17,866 bases of DNA, from NCBI GenBank assembly GCA_934249215.1, contig CAKQKN010000035.1, positions 1 to 17,866 of the forward strand. The letters run 5' to 3'. The stretch comes from an uncultured Clostridia bacterium. Lineage in GTDB: Bacteria > Bacillota > Clostridia > Christensenellales > Borkfalkiaceae. Shown piece by piece: positions 1 to 6,121 of this stretch; positions within the stretch are counted from its first letter, which is position 1; the number at the start of each line of letters is the position of its first letter. The notes under the pieces are model-generated. The model searched no databases. It saw nothing but the letters and a program-made list of their open reading frames with translations, and was not told where the DNA came from. The position numbers were made by a program, and so were the translations under genes.

Positions 1-183
1 TCTCTCGAGTCTGTCGATCAGAAAGCGCAGGTCGGCGAGGTTTTTGCCGTGCTTTATCCATATCTTCGTTCGATCGTGTCGAGCGTGACGGTCAACTGTA
101 ATATCCCCGCGTATATTCTTCCGTCCGTCGATCCCGAGCAGCTCATCGATAGCGAAGAAGCCAAAAAGAACAATCTCAACTGA
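1..183 (+). CDS. SecB-like protein-export chaperone, C-terminal fragment (5' end outside window)
   Basis: The first 60 codons form an open frame ending in TGA at 181-183; the start lies upstream of the window. The visible part has a hydrophobic stretch with the pattern LYPYLRSIVSSVT followed by a Pro-rich segment (IPAYILPSVDP) and a charged tail. This resembles the C-terminal region of SecB-family chaperones, where a 'LFPY-R--V' helix precedes an 'FPPL-L-P-NF' segment. SecB-type proteins hold unfolded preproteins and, in the classical system, deliver them to SecA. The frame is directly followed by an intrinsic terminator, so it is the last gene of its transcript. The call rests on a short fragment and recollection of the family pattern; another small cytosolic protein cannot be excluded. 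Confidence 0.5.
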   Translation, partial: SLESVDQKAQVGEVFAVLYPYLRSIVSSVTVNCNIPAYILPSVDPEQLIDSEEAKKNNLN

Positions 184-214
184 TCGGAGCGATTTTTCGT
201 TTTCGCGAAATTTC

Positions 215-243
215 AAAAAGCCGCCGTCGGCGGTTTTTCTTTT
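215..243 (+). terminator. Intrinsic terminator after the SecB-like gene
   Basis: Stem CCGCC-GTC-GGCGG at 221-233, preceded by AAAAAG and followed by TTTTTCTTTT. The flanking A and T runs can extend the stem. It lies 30 bases after the stop codon at 183. Confidence 0.85.
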
Positions 244-333
244 GCAGAAAATCAAAAGCTATTTTGTGTGCGCCGAAGCAAAAGGCGGGCAAGTCGAATA
301 AACTCGGACGAACAAATTAAGTATTAAAAACGC

Positions 334-362
334 TTTACTTTTCATATTATCTATGGTAGAAT
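334..362 (+). promoter_or_regulatory. Sigma-A-type promoter for the CNNM/CorC gene
   Basis: A -35 box TTTACT (334-339), a 17-base spacer and a -10 box TAGAAT (357-362) sit about 115 bases upstream of the ATG at 478. The predicted leader of about 108 bases is AT-rich, and I see no strong structure in it. Confidence 0.7.
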
Positions 363-477
363 GGAGTTAATACCATTTATATTAAAGTGTGCAAGGCTTT
401 TTTCGTGATTTTTCGGTTGCAAATTCGTGCAACATGTCAAAAAACGAGAGGTCGATAGCACAAAAAAAAGGAGAATT

Positions 478-1785
478 ATGAATTCCGACGACCCTGAACC
501 TGACAGTATAGGCTCTTTGATAGTTGTACTGATCGTACTCGTGTTGCTGTCTGCGTTTTTTTCCGCGACCGAAACGGCGTTTTCGGCGGTGAACAAAACG
601 AAACTGCGAGTAAAAGCGCAAGACGGGCACAAGGGCGCAAAAAACGCGCTCGCGCTTGCCGAAAATTACGACAGGTTGCTTTCCACCATTCTCATCGGGA
701 ACAACATCGTCAACATTACGCTGGCGACCCTTTCGACGATACTTTTTTCGCGTGTACTGACGGGCGATCACGAAGCCATGGCGGCGACTGTATCTACGAT
801 TGTTTCGACGATAATCGTCCTTATTTTCGGGGAAATTACGCCGAAAATGATTGCAAAAGAAAAATCCGAAGCCGTTGCGATCGTGACGGGGTACCCCATC
901 AGATTTTTCATGGTGATACTTTTCCCGTTATCGATTGCTTTTTCCGGTCTGAAATTTTTAATTCGCAAGATCTTCAAATTCCAGAACGAAGAGAAGATTA
1001 CCGAAGAAGAACTTCTTACGATGGTCGAGGAAGCGCAGGAAGAGGGGTCTCTCGATAAAGAAGAGCGCGAACTCATCTCGAGTTCGATCGAGTTCGACGA
1101 CGTTCTCGTGGAGGACATTCTCGTCCCGAGAGTAGGCGTCGTTGCGGTTTCGGTGGATATGCCGATGGAACAGATCAAAAAAATGTTCCTCGAACACAAT
1201 TTTTCGCGTATGCCGGTATACCGCGGGACGATCGATTCGATCATCGGAATGATACATAACATCGACTTTTTTGCCGCGCTCGAACGCGGTGAAACCAATA
1301 TCCGCGACGCGATCACGCCCACGGCTGTTGCGACGGAGCATATGAAAATTTCGACGCTTTTGAAAAGCATGCAGCGTCAGAAAGTTCATATGGCGGTCGT
1401 CGTCGACGAGTACGGCGGAACGCTCGGTATCGCGACGCTCGAGGATATTCTCGAGGAACTCGTCGGCGAAATCTGGGACGAACATGACGAGATAGTCAAC
1501 TATTTCACCAAGGTGAACGATACGACTTACCTCGTTGACGGGCGCGCGGAACTCGATAAGTTTTTCGCGTTGTTCGGCTTCGATGACGACGAGAGCGACG
1601 AGTTCGAATCGCAGACGGTCAGCGGCTGGGTTATCGAAATGCTCGGAAATATCCCCAAAAAACTCGAAAAATTCGATTATAAAAATCTTACCGTAACGGT
1701 AAACAAACTTACCCAGAGAAAGATTCTCGAGGTCAAAGTATTGATAAATCCGATCGAAGAAACGGAAGAAAAAGAAGAAAAATAA
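478..1785 (+). CDS. Hemolysin-family CNNM/CBS/CorC membrane protein (putative divalent cation transporter)
   Basis: A 435-residue protein. I place the start at ATG 478, preceded by AAGGAG (468-473), rather than at a GTG at 427 that lacks a ribosome site and would add 17 polar residues. The N-terminal half (about residues 12-175) is a DUF21/CNNM membrane domain with four hydrophobic segments, a conserved small-residue turn (AFFSATETAFSAV) and the GEITPK motif. Residues about 212-335 form a CBS pair that starts at DILVPR and includes VVVDEYGGTLGIATLEDILEE, typical of the family. Residues about 345-425 form the CorC/HlyC transporter-associated domain. Relatives act in the cell membrane in Mg2+ (or Co2+) export or homeostasis, with the CBS pair sensing adenine nucleotides; the exact substrate here is unknown. 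A terminator follows closely, so it appears monocistronic. 'Hemolysin' is a historical label. Confidence 0.92.
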   Translation: MNSDDPEPDSIGSLIVVLIVLVLLSAFFSATETAFSAVNKTKLRVKAQDGHKGAKNALALAENYDRLLSTILIGNNIVNITLATLSTILFSRVLTGDHEAMAATVSTIVSTIIVLIFGEITPKMIAKEKSEAVAIVTGYPIRFFMVILFPLSIAFSGLKFLIRKIFKFQNEEKITEEELLTMVEEAQEEGSLDKEERELISSSIEFDDVLVEDILVPRVGVVAVSVDMPMEQIKKMFLEHNFSRMPVYRGTIDSIIGMIHNIDFFAALERGETNIRDAITPTAVATEHMKISTLLKSMQRQKVHMAVVVDEYGGTLGIATLEDILEELVGEIWDEHDEIVNYFTKVNDTTYLVDGRAELDKFFALFGFDDDESDEFESQTVSGWVIEMLGNIPKKLEKFDYKNLTVTVNKLTQRKILEVKVLINPIEETEEKEEK

Positions 1786-1807
1786 ACCGTCTTCCTTGCT
1801 CGGTCGG

Positions 1808-1841
1808 CGGCTTGCCGCAATCGTTCGGCGAGCCGTTTTTT
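1808..1841 (+). terminator. Intrinsic terminator after the CNNM/CorC gene
   Basis: Stem CGGCTTGCCG (1808-1817), 8-base loop, CGGCGAGCCG (1826-1835) with one T-G wobble, followed by six T (1836-1841). It lies 22 bases after the stop codon. Confidence 0.9.
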
Positions 1842-1877
1842 ATTAGGGATTTCAAAATAGGAATTTCAGTTTTTGAT

Positions 1878-1894
1878 TACGAACGGAATTCGTA
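1878..1894. promoter_or_regulatory. Short inverted repeat upstream of the patatin gene
   Basis: TACGAA-N5-TTCGTA lies 23 bases before the patatin-like start codon. It could be a small operator or a leader hairpin, or chance. No convincing -35/-10 pair with good spacing is visible here: a TTGATT and a GATAAT are 20 bases apart. Confidence 0.25.
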
Positions 1895-1916
1895 GACGGA
1901 TAATTGGAGGCGTATT

Positions 1917-2705
1917 ATGAAAAAATTGGGACTTGCGCTCGGCAGCGGCGGGGCGCGCGGAGTGGCTCACATAGGTTTTTTACAGGCACTCGAGGACAAC
2001 GGCATAAGGCCGCAGTTTATTTCGGGGTGCTCGATGGGAGCGGTCGTCGGAAGTTGCTACGCTTTCGGAATGCAGCCGAAAGACATGCTCGACGCCGTTT
2101 TAAAACTTCGCGTGCGCGATCTTTTCGATCCGAATATTAAGGCGATACGGAGCGGAACGCTTCTTAAAAGCAAGAAACTTCTCGCCGTGCTTCGGCGCTT
2201 TTTGGGGCACGTGAAGTTCGACGAACTTGCGATTCCGTTCTCTTGCGTGGGCTCCGATCTCATTACAGGGAAAAAGGTTCTGTTCGACAAGGGTGAAGTT
2301 GCTTGCGCCGTTCAGGCAAGCTCGTCAATTCCGCTTGTTTTTCAGCCCGTCGAAAAGGACGGAATGCTGATTTGCGATGGCGGGGTCGTATGCCGCGTGC
2401 CGATCGGCGAAGTGAAAGATTTCGGCGCGGAAGTGGTCGTCGCCGTCGACGTGCTCGGTCCGCTTCGTCCGAAATTTCAGGTGAAGGGGCTTATCGGTTA
2501 TCTTTTAAGGATAGTCGACGTTTACGACAACGAAATCACGCTCAAAAACAAAGCCGAAACCCCTGCCGATATTTATATCGCGCCCGATCTCGGCGACATA
2601 AGTCAATATAAAATCGACCGCGCGAACTTCGAAATGTGCTATAAAATGGGCTATGAAAGCGCGATGAGCATAATGGACGATATTAAAAAACTGATTGCGG
2701 ACTGA
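1917..2705 (+). CDS. Patatin-like phospholipase / NTE-family lipid acyl hydrolase
   Basis: A 262-residue protein. The ATG at 1917 is preceded by GGAGG at 1906-1910 with 6-base spacing. It carries the complete patatin signature: the oxyanion-hole loop GSGGARG (residues 9-15), the nucleophile elbow GCSMG with Ser39, and the catalytic-dyad aspartate in CDGGVV (Asp154). Length and layout match the small single-domain RssA/YchK/NTE bacterial group. Such enzymes hydrolyse acyl esters of membrane lipids in the cytoplasm; the physiological substrate here is unknown. There is no signal peptide or membrane segment. It lies between two terminators, which makes it a single-gene unit or a read-through partner of the upstream CNNM/CorC gene. 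An IS200-type element begins just past its terminator. Confidence 0.93.
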   Translation: MKKLGLALGSGGARGVAHIGFLQALEDNGIRPQFISGCSMGAVVGSCYAFGMQPKDMLDAVLKLRVRDLFDPNIKAIRSGTLLKSKKLLAVLRRFLGHVKFDELAIPFSCVGSDLITGKKVLFDKGEVACAVQASSSIPLVFQPVEKDGMLICDGGVVCRVPIGEVKDFGAEVVVAVDVLGPLRPKFQVKGLIGYLLRIVDVYDNEITLKNKAETPADIYIAPDLGDISQYKIDRANFEMCYKMGYESAMSIMDDIKKLIAD

Positions 2706-2720
2706 AAAAGTCAAAAAAAT

Positions 2721-2756
2721 GCACCCGAAAGTAAGATGCTTTCGCGGTGCGTTTTT
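2721..2756 (+). terminator. Intrinsic terminator after the patatin-like gene
   Basis: GCACC-CGAAAG (2721-2731) pairs with CTTTCG-C-GGTGC (ending at 2750) with a one-base bulge, followed by GTTTTT (2751-2756). The IS200-type element begins only about 10-20 bases downstream. Confidence 0.85.
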
Positions 2757-2776
2757 CGTGTCTATCAGAAAAAACC

Positions 2777-2793
2777 CACCGGCTATGCCGGTG
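2777..2793. repeat. Left-end hairpin of the IS200-type element
   Basis: Perfect 7-bp stem CACCGGC/GCCGGTG with loop TAT. Subterminal imperfect or perfect palindromes at each end are what TnpA of this family recognises on single-stranded DNA. In IS200 the left hairpin is also known to act as a terminator that insulates tnpA from outside transcription. Confidence 0.75.
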
Positions 2794-2842
2794 TTGCCAA
2801 AAAAGCTTTAGTTTCAAGTATAAAAAAATATATACAAAAAAA

Positions 2843-2946
2843 CTCCTATGTGCTAAACTGAATGGGATTCGCAATCGCATTGAGTAAGCAAATAGGAGGA
2901 ACGTTACAATGAAAAATCAAAATAACGACACATTCAGTTTAGCACA
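2843..2946 (+). promoter_or_regulatory. tnpA leader inverted repeat and anti-Shine-Dalgarno
   Basis: TGTGCTAAACTGAATG at 2849-2864 is an exact 16-base reverse complement of 2931-2946, which lies inside the first codons of tnpA. The start codon (2909) and AGGAGG (2894-2899) lie in the enclosed loop. In addition, CTCCTAT (2843-2849) is complementary to ATAGGAG (2892-2898), directly over the ribosome site. The two pairings cannot both form as simple nested stems. IS200 tnpA is known to be limited at translation by leader structure, and this arrangement fits that picture. Confidence 0.75.
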
Positions 2947-3415
2947 CACGACATGGAAATGTCAATATCATATTGTGTTTACACCCAAATATCACCGTAA
3001 AATTATATACGGGGTGTTGCGCGCTGAAATAGGCAAGATATTGCGAGAGTTGTGTAAACGCAAAGATGTAGAAATAATAGAAGCATATGCAATGCCTGAC
3101 CATATACATATGTTGGTGAGCATACCGCCGAATGTGACAGTATCGGGGTTCATGGGGTGCTTGAAAGGAAAAAGTACAATTATGATATTCGAGCGGTATG
3201 CGAAACTGAAATACAAATATGGGAGCAGACATTTTTGGAGTCGCGGATACTATGTAAGTACAGTAGGACATAACAAGCAAGCCGTTCAAAAATACATACA
3301 AAACCAAGAAAAAGAGGATATGATAAGTAATCAGGTAAGTTTGGTTGAGTATTACGATCCGTTTGCAGAATGGCTTGATCAATACACAAGACAGAAACAA
3401 AACAAAAATAAATAA
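2909..3415 (+). CDS. tnpA: IS200/IS605-family transposase TnpA (Y1, HUH)
   Basis: A 168-residue protein. ATG 2909 follows AGGAGG (2894-2899) with 9-base spacing. It has the family's fold markers: the N-terminal WKCQYHIVFTPKYHRK strand (residues 16-31), the HUH metal-binding motif DHIHM with His65 and His67, the FWSRGYYVSTVG segment (109-120), and the catalytic helix KYIQNQ, where Tyr129 is the likely nucleophile and Gln133 the third metal ligand. All catalytic residues are present and the length is normal to slightly long, so the protein should be active. TnpA dimers cut and rejoin single-stranded DNA at the two hairpin ends. Codon use is notably AT-rich (ATA, AAA, TAT) compared with the surrounding genes. 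Expression is probably low because of the leader structure and a predicted antisense promoter. Confidence 0.96.
   Translation: MKNQNNDTFSLAHTTWKCQYHIVFTPKYHRKIIYGVLRAEIGKILRELCKRKDVEIIEAYAMPDHIHMLVSIPPNVTVSGFMGCLKGKSTIMIFERYAKLKYKYGSRHFWSRGYYVSTVGHNKQAVQKYIQNQEKEDMISNQVSLVEYYDPFAEWLDQYTRQKQNKNK
2936..2965 (-). promoter_or_regulatory. Predicted antisense promoter inside tnpA
   Basis: On the minus strand, TTGACA (2965-2960), an 18-base spacer and TAAACT (2941-2936). Transcription would start near 2929 and run leftward across the tnpA start codon and ribosome site. IS200 of enterobacteria is known to make a cis-antisense RNA (art200) over the same part of tnpA; the sequence alone does not prove use here. 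Confidence 0.5.
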
Positions 3416-3420
3416 AAAAA

Positions 3421-3481
3421 GATAACGGCTTGCTTGATGCGATAGGCGAATCAAGATAGTGCTTAAGCACTTGCCGTTATC
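3421..3481. repeat. Three-way-junction-like inverted repeat downstream of tnpA
   Basis: GATAACGGC (3421-3429) and GCCGTTATC (3473-3481) form a perfect 9-bp outer stem. Inside it are two further hairpins: CTTGAT/ATCAAG (3433-3438 with 3450-3455) and the palindrome AGTGCTTAAGCACT (3458-3471). The set starts 5 bases after the tnpA stop codon and is followed by the two right-end hairpins. It could serve in transcript termination, in transposition, or be a relic of a TnpB guide RNA; no function is proven. Confidence 0.7.
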
Positions 3482-3483
3482 AT

Positions 3484-3524
3484 CCCCTTTAGGGGTTAAG
3501 CTAAAGCCACCACTTTAGTGGTGG
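3484..3524. repeat. Right-end hairpins of the IS200-type element
   Basis: CCCCT-TT-AGGGG at 3484-3495, and CCACCACT-TT-AGTGGTGG at 3507-3524. Both have the same two-base TT loop closed by T-A. The second is the probable TnpA-recognised right-end hairpin. Confidence 0.75.
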
Positions 3525-3549
3525 ATATTTACTTCATTTTCGGTTTGAA

Positions 3550-4269
3550 TTAGTTCGATGCGGGGTTGTCCTCGTGGTGCTGTTTCGTGCGGAACTGCGC
3601 GGGTTCGATTCTTTTGATGACGTTCGTCTTGCTGAGAACGACGAGCGCGATTACGCAGATAATCCAGTCGGGAACGAGGTAAATCGTCTGATATAAAAGC
3701 GAGTAGGTGACTGCGCCGCTGTACGGAATGTCAACCCAGATGGCGTCCAGATTGAAGTATATCAGCCCCGAAATGAAATGAAAGAAAAATCTTAAGATAT
3801 AGGTAAACGACGCGGCGGTGAACAGCGCGAGCGTTTCGTTTTTGATGAATTTCCGCGGGAGCGATGCGATCGCTATGCTCGAAAAAGCGAGAAGATAATC
3901 GAGAATAAAGGTAACGGGCGTCAGTATGTAGGGCGATTGAACGAATTGCAGAATTCCCGACGCAAGCCCGACGATGACCGCTTTTCCGAAACCGAAATAG
4001 TATGAATAAACGATTATCGGGAGCATCGACGCGAGCGTGATCGAACCGCCGTACTGAACGGGCGTGACTTTGATATAAGACAGCACGAACGACAGTGCGA
4101 GCGAGATTCCGCCGTATACGATATCGACGGTTTTCATGCGTTTTTTCAGCAGTATTATCGCGACGACCAAAAGGGCGCCGAGCAGAATCCACGACGCAAT
4201 CGTCACGATTTTCGTATCCGATTCTTCGAATACTTTGTTGAAAAAGGACAACAGATTATAAAATGACAT
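3550..4269 (-). CDS. thiT: Thiamine ECF transporter S component ThiT
   Basis: A 239-residue integral membrane protein. I choose the ATG at 4269 (minus strand), which has GAGGTG 7 bases upstream. An in-frame upstream extension to 4380 would run through the TPP riboswitch and is not credible. Six or so hydrophobic segments are visible. The substrate-binding region carries the ThiT signature QYGGSITLASMLP (residues 72-84), then YYFGFGKAVIVGLASGILQF and the LDYLLAF loop. ThiT binds thiamine with very high affinity and works with the shared EcfA/A'/T energising module, which is not encoded in this window. The N-terminal stretch before the core (about 45 residues, one membrane helix) makes it longer than typical family members near 190 residues. 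The upstream TPP riboswitch supports the substrate independently. No terminator is evident before the IS element right end 25 bases downstream. Confidence 0.93.
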   Translation of the reverse strand: MSFYNLLSFFNKVFEESDTKIVTIASWILLGALLVVAIILLKKRMKTVDIVYGGISLALSFVLSYIKVTPVQYGGSITLASMLPIIVYSYYFGFGKAVIVGLASGILQFVQSPYILTPVTFILDYLLAFSSIAIASLPRKFIKNETLALFTAASFTYILRFFFHFISGLIYFNLDAIWVDIPYSGAVTYSLLYQTIYLVPDWIICVIALVVLSKTNVIKRIEPAQFRTKQHHEDNPASN

Positions 4270-4293
4270 AAAAAAACACCTCTTTCGGGTGCA
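4270..4293 (-). promoter_or_regulatory. thiT expression platform: hairpin masking the ribosome site
   Basis: Minus strand: CACC (4291-4288), a 7-base loop, GGTG (4280-4277), then seven T and the ATG at 4269. The 3' arm is the Shine-Dalgarno GAGGTG (4282-4277), so the hairpin can hide it. The 5' arm GCACCC (4292-4287) can instead pair with GGGTGC in the 5' half of aptamer helix P2 (within 4382-4388). This gives two mutually exclusive states. The T-run also allows a weak terminator reading. Confidence 0.65.
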
Positions 4294-4299
4294 GAAAAA

Positions 4300-4396
4300 A
4301 TACTTTTCCCGCACGTGAATTACCGCGCGCGGTACGATGGGTATAATCTCAGCGATGCGACGAAAAAAATTTTGTCGCAAAGCACCCCGTTTCGGA
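4300..4396 (-). ncRNA. TPP riboswitch (THI element) upstream of thiT
   Basis: Read on the minus strand, the conserved landmarks occur in order: CGGGGTGC (P2 5' side), a P3 stem TGCGAC/GTCGCA capped by an A/T-rich loop, GCTGAGA, ATACCC (P2 3' side), a P4/P5 region with ACCGC/GCGGT and GGTAATTCACG, and GCGGGAA at the end. These are the hallmarks of the thiamine pyrophosphate aptamer. It lies between a vegetative promoter and the thiT start codon, so thiamine pyrophosphate should turn ThiT synthesis off. Aptamer ends are approximate. Confidence 0.92.
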
Positions 4397-4420
4397 CTAT
4401 CCGCCCGAATTTACCGTTTG

Positions 4421-4449
4421 ATTATATTACTTTTTTTCCGTCAAGTCAA
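4421..4449 (-). promoter_or_regulatory. Sigma-A-type promoter for thiT
   Basis: Minus strand: TTGACT (4449-4444), a 17-base spacer, TATAAT (4426-4421). The start point would fall about 20 bases upstream of the riboswitch aptamer. Confidence 0.85.
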
Positions 4450-4478
4450 GCATAACTTCGTTCGTTGCGTCATATATT
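4450..4478 (+). promoter_or_regulatory. Sigma-E-like sporulation promoter for spoIVA
   Basis: GCATAA (4450-4455), a 15-base spacer and CATATATT (4471-4478) fit the mother-cell sigma-E pattern (about G-ATA at -35 and CATACA-T at -10). The start point would be near 4485, just before the ribosome site at 4496. In Bacillus subtilis spoIVA is known to depend on sigma-E. The -35 box directly abuts the -35 box of the divergent thiT promoter. Confidence 0.65.
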
Positions 4479-4505
4479 TAAAATGCGAAAGGCTTGGAGG
4501 AGCAT

Positions 4506-5981
4506 ATGGAAAAATACGATATTTATAAGGATATTGAAAAAAGGACGGGCGGGGACGTATATATAGGCGTGGTCGGGCCCGTCAGAACGGGAAAATCGAC
4601 TTTCGTTTCGAAGTTTATGCAACTTTCCGTCATTCCGAACATAGTCGGAAAGAACAAGAAAGCGATCGCGACCGACGAAATGCCGCAGTCGGGCGCGGGA
4701 AAAACCATTATGACGACCGAGCCGAAATTCGTGCCGGGGGAAGCCGTCAGTATCAAAGTTTCGGGCGGCGGAAAGGCAAAAGTTCGCCTTATCGACTGTG
4801 TGGGCTATACGGTAAAAGGTTCGCTCGGGCTCGAAGAGGACGGAAAAGCACGGCTCGTCAAAACGCCGTGGCAGGAAGAGCCGATGCCGTTTGAAAAGGC
4901 AGCCGAATACGGCACAGAAAGAGTTGTTAAAGATCATTCCACGATCGCCGTCGTCGTTACCACCGACGGAAGTTTTACCGACATAGCGCGCGAATCTTAT
5001 GCCGAAGCCGAAGAAAGAGTGATTGACGAACTCAAAGCGATCGGCAAGCCGTTTATCGTTCTTCTCAACGTGACCGAGCCCGACTCCGAGCGCTCGAAAG
5101 CGCTCGGCAGAAAAATTGAGGAAAAATACGGCGCGAAAGTCGTCGTGAAGAATGCCGAATCGTTAAGCGCGGAGGATATTGACGAGCTTCTTGCGGGCGT
5201 GCTTCTGGAGTTCCCGGTGAGAACCGCTTGCTTCGTAACGCCCGACTGGATGAGGACGTTAGACGAAGATAATCGACTTATAGCCCCGCTTCTTGCGACC
5301 GTGAAGAATAATCTTTCGGCAATCGTCAAGATGGGCGATTATAAAAAAATCGAAAGCAAACTCGAAGAACTCGACTTCGTCGTTGCAGTTTCCAGCGAGC
5401 TCGATCTCGGTGAAGGGAGCATGCGTATATCGATAACGCCGGACGAAAGCGCGTTTTACGAGGAACTGTCGTCGGCGGCGGGCGAGGATTTGTCGAACGA
5501 ACTCACGCTTATGAAATACGTTCTTTCGGCGAAGCGCGCGAAGAAAGAATATAACAAAATCAAAGGCGCGCTCGAAGAAGCCGAACAGACGGGGTACGGA
5601 ATCGTGCCGCCGTCCGAGGACGAAATCATGCTGTCCGAACCGGAAATGGTCAAAAACGGCAATTCTTACGGCGTAAAAATCAAAGCAACCGCACCTTCGC
5701 TGCACGTGGTGAGAGTGGAAATCGGCGCTGAGGTCAATTCCGTCGTCGGAAAAGAGTCGCAGTGCGCGACTTACGTGGACGCGCTCAGAAAACGTTATGA
5801 GGAAGATCCGGGCGGAATCATGAAAATCGATCTGTTCGGCAGACCTCTGTATAGTTTCGTAAGCGAGGAAATTTACGGCAAAGCGGGAGGCATGAAAGCC
5901 GCGTTCCGCGAGAAACTCAAAAAGACCGTTTCGAAACTTGTCAACGAGAAAAAAAGCGCTCTGTTCTGCGTGACGATCTGA
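4506..5981 (+). CDS. spoIVA: Stage IV sporulation protein A, spore-coat assembly ATPase
   Basis: A 491-residue protein, almost exactly the length of the Bacillus protein. ATG 4506 follows GGAGG at 4496-4500; a TTG at 4494 overlaps that ribosome site and is rejected. The N-terminal domain is a TRAFAC-type NTPase with Walker A GPVRTGKST (residues 24-32, with Lys30 at the position known from Bacillus), followed by a switch-like TDEMPQSGAGKTIMTTEPKF segment, the strand/Walker B-like VRLIDCVGY, and a NVTEPD segment. Middle and C-terminal regions match the family's helical and assembly domains, and the C-terminus is hydrophobic. SpoIVA polymerises using ATP on the forespore outer membrane in the mother cell, forming the coat basement layer. 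Its presence indicates an endospore former. The sigma-E-like promoter just upstream fits. It ends in a terminator shared with the convergent pyrG. Confidence 0.97.
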   Translation: MEKYDIYKDIEKRTGGDVYIGVVGPVRTGKSTFVSKFMQLSVIPNIVGKNKKAIATDEMPQSGAGKTIMTTEPKFVPGEAVSIKVSGGGKAKVRLIDCVGYTVKGSLGLEEDGKARLVKTPWQEEPMPFEKAAEYGTERVVKDHSTIAVVVTTDGSFTDIARESYAEAEERVIDELKAIGKPFIVLLNVTEPDSERSKALGRKIEEKYGAKVVVKNAESLSAEDIDELLAGVLLEFPVRTACFVTPDWMRTLDEDNRLIAPLLATVKNNLSAIVKMGDYKKIESKLEELDFVVAVSSELDLGEGSMRISITPDESAFYEELSSAAGEDLSNELTLMKYVLSAKRAKKEYNKIKGALEEAEQTGYGIVPPSEDEIMLSEPEMVKNGNSYGVKIKATAPSLHVVRVEIGAEVNSVVGKESQCATYVDALRKRYEEDPGGIMKIDLFGRPLYSFVSEEIYGKAGGMKAAFREKLKKTVSKLVNEKKSALFCVTI

Positions 5982-6038
5982 TCTTTTTCGCGCTCCCGAT
6001 TTCGGCGGGCGAATCGACTTTAAGTTTCGTCCGAAAAA

Positions 6039-6095
6039 TAAAACAAACTCCGCGAAAGTACCGATAACGGACTTATAGCGGAGTTTTCTTGTTTT
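6039..6095. terminator. Bidirectional terminator between spoIVA and pyrG
   Basis: ACTCCGC (6047-6053) pairs with GCGGAGT (6078-6084). The enclosed segment forms its own AAGT-A-CCG/CGG-ACTT hairpin, and the flanks are A-rich on the left (AAAACAA) and T-rich on the right (TTTTCTTGTTTT). It can serve spoIVA on + and pyrG on -. Confidence 0.85.
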
Positions 6096-6121
6096 GTGGA
6101 ATTGATTGTAATCCCTTTCGT

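Larger units (their letters stand above)
2770..3530 (+). mobile_element. IS200-type element (IS200/IS605 family, tnpA only)
   Basis: A compact element of about 760 bases. The left end carries a subterminal hairpin CACCGGC-TAT-GCCGGTG (2777-2793). The right end carries CCACCACT-TT-AGTGGTGG (3507-3524), preceded by a smaller CCCCT-TT-AGGGG hairpin (3484-3495). In between is a single HUH/Y1 transposase gene; there is no tnpB, which places it in the IS200 group. Such elements move as single-stranded circles and leave no target duplication, so the exact ends cannot be read from one copy; the limits given are approximate. It sits between the terminator of the patatin-like gene and the 3' end of thiT, disrupting no gene. 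The A-rich codon use of tnpA differs from the flanking genes, consistent with transfer. Confidence 0.85.

Noticed and set aside
427..477. Earlier GTG start for the CNNM/CorC protein
   Set aside because: No ribosome site before it, while AAGGAG lies directly before the ATG at 478.
2909..3530. A tnpB gene or remnant in the IS element
   Set aside because: Only about 115 bases remain between tnpA and the right end; there is no RuvC-like coding sequence in any frame.
4270..4380. N-terminal extension of ThiT by 37 residues
   Set aside because: The extension would be encoded by the TPP riboswitch and its expression platform; a ribosome site supports the ATG at 4269.
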